Positions 8,713-9,888 of a stretch of 9,888 nt of DNA are shown here, piece by piece. The stretch is from CANJBX01 sp041487815. GTDB lineage: Bacteria > Pseudomonadota > Alphaproteobacteria > Rhizobiales > Xanthobacteraceae. Position 1 is the first letter of the stretch. Every line of letters begins with the position of its first letter. Position numbers and translations under genes: made by a program. Below the pieces are notes generated by a model. That model was not told where the DNA came from. It did not search any database and was given only the letters and a program-made list of their open reading frames with translations. Location of the stretch: assembly GCA_041487815.1 (NCBI GenBank), contig JBGPOB010000132.1, forward strand, positions 1 through 9,888. Direction: 5' to 3'.

Positions 8713-9222
8713 ATGCCCCGGACCGCAATCTACGCCGGCTCGTTCGACCCGGTGACCAACGGCCATATCGATGTGCTGCGGCAGGCGGCGCGGCTCGCCG
8801 AGCGGATCGTTTGCGCCGTCGGCGTGCACCCGGGCAAGACCCCGCTGTTTTCGGCCGAAGACCGCGTCGCCATGCTTGAGGAGGTCGCGGGCCCTGGCGT
8901 GCGCGAAGCGGGTTGTGAATTCACCTGCGTCACCTTCGCCGACCTTGTCGTAGCGGCGGCGCGCCGTTCGGGCGCAACGCTGCTCGTGCGCGGTTTGCGC
9001 GATGGCAGCGATTTCGACTACGAAATGCAGATGGCGGGCATGAACGCGGCGATGGCGCCGGAAATCCAGACCGTCTTTCTACCCGCGTCGCCCGGCGTTC
9101 GCCCGATCACCGCCACGTTGGTGCGCCAGATTGCCGGCATGGGCGGGGATGTCGGTGCGTTCGTACCAGCGGCCGTGGCGGCTCGCCTCAAACGAAGATT
9201 CGCCGCCGCATCGCGCGGCTGA
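8713..9222 (+). CDS. coaD: Phosphopantetheine adenylyltransferase (PPAT)
   Basis: A 169-residue cytoplasmic enzyme for the fourth step of coenzyme A synthesis: 4'-phosphopantetheine + ATP to dephospho-CoA + PPi. It belongs to the nucleotidylyltransferase superfamily. Seen: AIYAGSFDPVTNGH (5-18) with the nucleotide-binding T15-N-G-H18 motif; LVRGLRDGSDFDYE (91-104), the diagnostic PPAT block; and PITATLVRQIA (131-141), corresponding to the usual ISSTxVR motif. Length is typical (about 160-170). There is no strong ribosome-binding site before the ATG, but the next residues match the family start closely. The cyclophilin gene follows after 15 bp, as in many Hyphomicrobiales, suggesting an operon. 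The 276 bp to its left hold a GC-rich segment and an AT-rich patch with TTGACT (8551-8556), for which I find no good -10. Confidence 0.96.
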   Translation: MPRTAIYAGSFDPVTNGHIDVLRQAARLAERIVCAVGVHPGKTPLFSAEDRVAMLEEVAGPGVREAGCEFTCVTFADLVVAAARRSGATLLVRGLRDGSDFDYEMQMAGMNAAMAPEIQTVFLPASPGVRPITATLVRQIAGMGGDVGAFVPAAVAARLKRRFAAASRG

Positions 9223-9237
9223 AACCCGGGAGCGTTC

Positions 9238-9795
9238 ATGATCCGCATTGTCGCCGCCGTCATCGCGCTTGTCTGGGCGCTGCCGGCTCTGGCCCAACCG
9301 CTGCCGGCGGGGCTCGATCCCCAGAACACCGTGCTCATGGAAACCAAGTACGGCCGCGTGGTGATCAAGCTGCGGCAGGACCTTGCGCCCCAACACGTCG
9401 CGCGCATCAAGCAGCTCGCGCGCGAAAAATACTATGACAACGTGCCGTTCCACCGCGTCATCGCCGGCTTCATGGCGCAAACCGGCGACGGCCAATTTGG
9501 CAACGGAACCGGCGGCTCGAAATATGGCAACCTGCCGGCCGAATTCTCCAATGTTCACTACAAGCGCGGCATTGTCGGCATGGCGCGCGCGGCCGATCCG
9601 AACTCGGCCAACAGCCAGTTTTTCATCATGTACGGCGAGAACGCCGGCCTCAACGGCAAATACACGGTTGTCGGCGAGGTAGTTTCGGGCATGGAGGCGA
9701 TCGACAAGATCAAGAAAGGCGCCGAGGCGGCGAACGGCGCCGTCACGGAGCCTGACCGGATCGTGCGCATGCAGGTCGCCGCCGACGCGCGCTAG
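9238..9795 (+). CDS. Peptidyl-prolyl cis-trans isomerase, cyclophilin type, exported
   Basis: A 185-residue cyclophilin that catalyses cis-trans isomerisation of X-Pro bonds during protein folding. A signal peptide (MIRIVAAVIALVWALPALA, cleavage after A19) places it in the periplasm. Active-site features: F71-H72-R73 (the Arg equivalent to R55 of human CypA), GFMAQTGD with Q81 (equivalent to Q63), and MARAADPNSANSQFFI (115-130) with Q127 and F128. The position of the human CypA tryptophan (W121) falls in GENAGLNGKYTVVGEV and is Leu here, as in many bacterial cyclophilins that bind cyclosporin poorly. GGGAG at 9228-9232, 5 bases before the ATG, is a clear ribosome-binding site. It probably shares a transcript with coaD. 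A second cyclophilin or queA often comes next in this order but lies beyond the window. Confidence 0.96.
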   Translation: MIRIVAAVIALVWALPALAQPLPAGLDPQNTVLMETKYGRVVIKLRQDLAPQHVARIKQLAREKYYDNVPFHRVIAGFMAQTGDGQFGNGTGGSKYGNLPAEFSNVHYKRGIVGMARAADPNSANSQFFIMYGENAGLNGKYTVVGEVVSGMEAIDKIKKGAEAANGAVTEPDRIVRMQVAADAR

Positions 9796-9814
9796 TGGAT
9801 CGCGTCTGACATTT

Positions 9815-9832
9815 GAATCCCGGAGGGGATTC
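9815..9832. repeat. Stem-loop after the cyclophilin gene
   Basis: GAATCCC-GGAG-GGGATTC: a perfect 7-bp stem with a 4-base loop, 20 bp after the cyclophilin stop codon. There is no U tract after it in either direction, so it is not a standard intrinsic terminator. It may serve as an mRNA 3'-end hairpin or be part of a dispersed palindromic repeat. Confidence 0.55.
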
Positions 9833-9846
9833 CCAGCGGACTGGAG

Positions 9847-9867
9847 GCATGCGAGTCTGGCGCATGC
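9847..9867. repeat. Second stem-loop near the right edge
   Basis: GCATGCG, 7-base loop AGTCTGG, CGCATGC: a perfect 7-bp stem 14 bp after the previous hairpin. A third small inverted repeat, TGGAA-T-TTCCA, follows at 9872-9882. No gene can be supported in the last 93 bp; short open frames run off the edge without a recognisable protein. Confidence 0.5.
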
Positions 9868-9888
9868 GAACTGGAATTTCCATCACTC

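Overview
The window is a chromosomal housekeeping segment of a GC-rich alphaproteobacterium, most likely Hyphomicrobiales (Rhizobiales), in or near the Bradyrhizobiaceae/Xanthobacteraceae. The grounds are the protein sequences (UvrA, SSB, GyrA, CoaD), the uvrA / ssb / marC / gyrA / coaD / cyclophilin neighbourhood typical of that order, a rhizobial-type outer-membrane beta-barrel protein, and SOS operators of the alphaproteobacterial form GAAC-N7-GAAC. No tRNA, rRNA, CRISPR array or insertion sequence was seen.

Left part (1-2157): the 5' part of uvrA runs off the left edge on the minus strand. Its upstream region holds a perfect LexA box (634-648). An outer-membrane beta-barrel gene (786-1568, minus) with a clear intrinsic terminator (737-763) lies between uvrA and ssb. 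The 589-bp gap between this gene and ssb holds two more perfect LexA boxes (1886-1900 and 1990-2004), exactly 104 bp apart, so both DNA-repair genes look SOS-controlled.

Middle (2158-4435, plus): ssb, an AT-richer gene encoding a probable HEPN/AbiU2-like protein, a DUF2306-like membrane protein and a short-chain dehydrogenase follow with gaps of 5, 5 and 15 bp, like one transcription unit. The HEPN-like gene is about 47% GC in sampled lines against roughly 65-70% around it, and looks like a horizontally acquired, possibly defence-related gene in the ssb transcript. A convergent marC-family gene (4460-5080, minus) follows.

Right part (5081-9888): gyrA (TTG start, 903 aa), a small exported two-cysteine protein on the minus strand, coaD (CoA biosynthesis) and a secreted cyclophilin. 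The last 93 bp contain stem-loops but no supportable gene.

The most interesting points are the SOS architecture around uvrA and ssb and the putative HEPN ribonuclease that appears to share the SOS-controlled ssb transcript. Family calls come from reading motifs by eye; no search was run.
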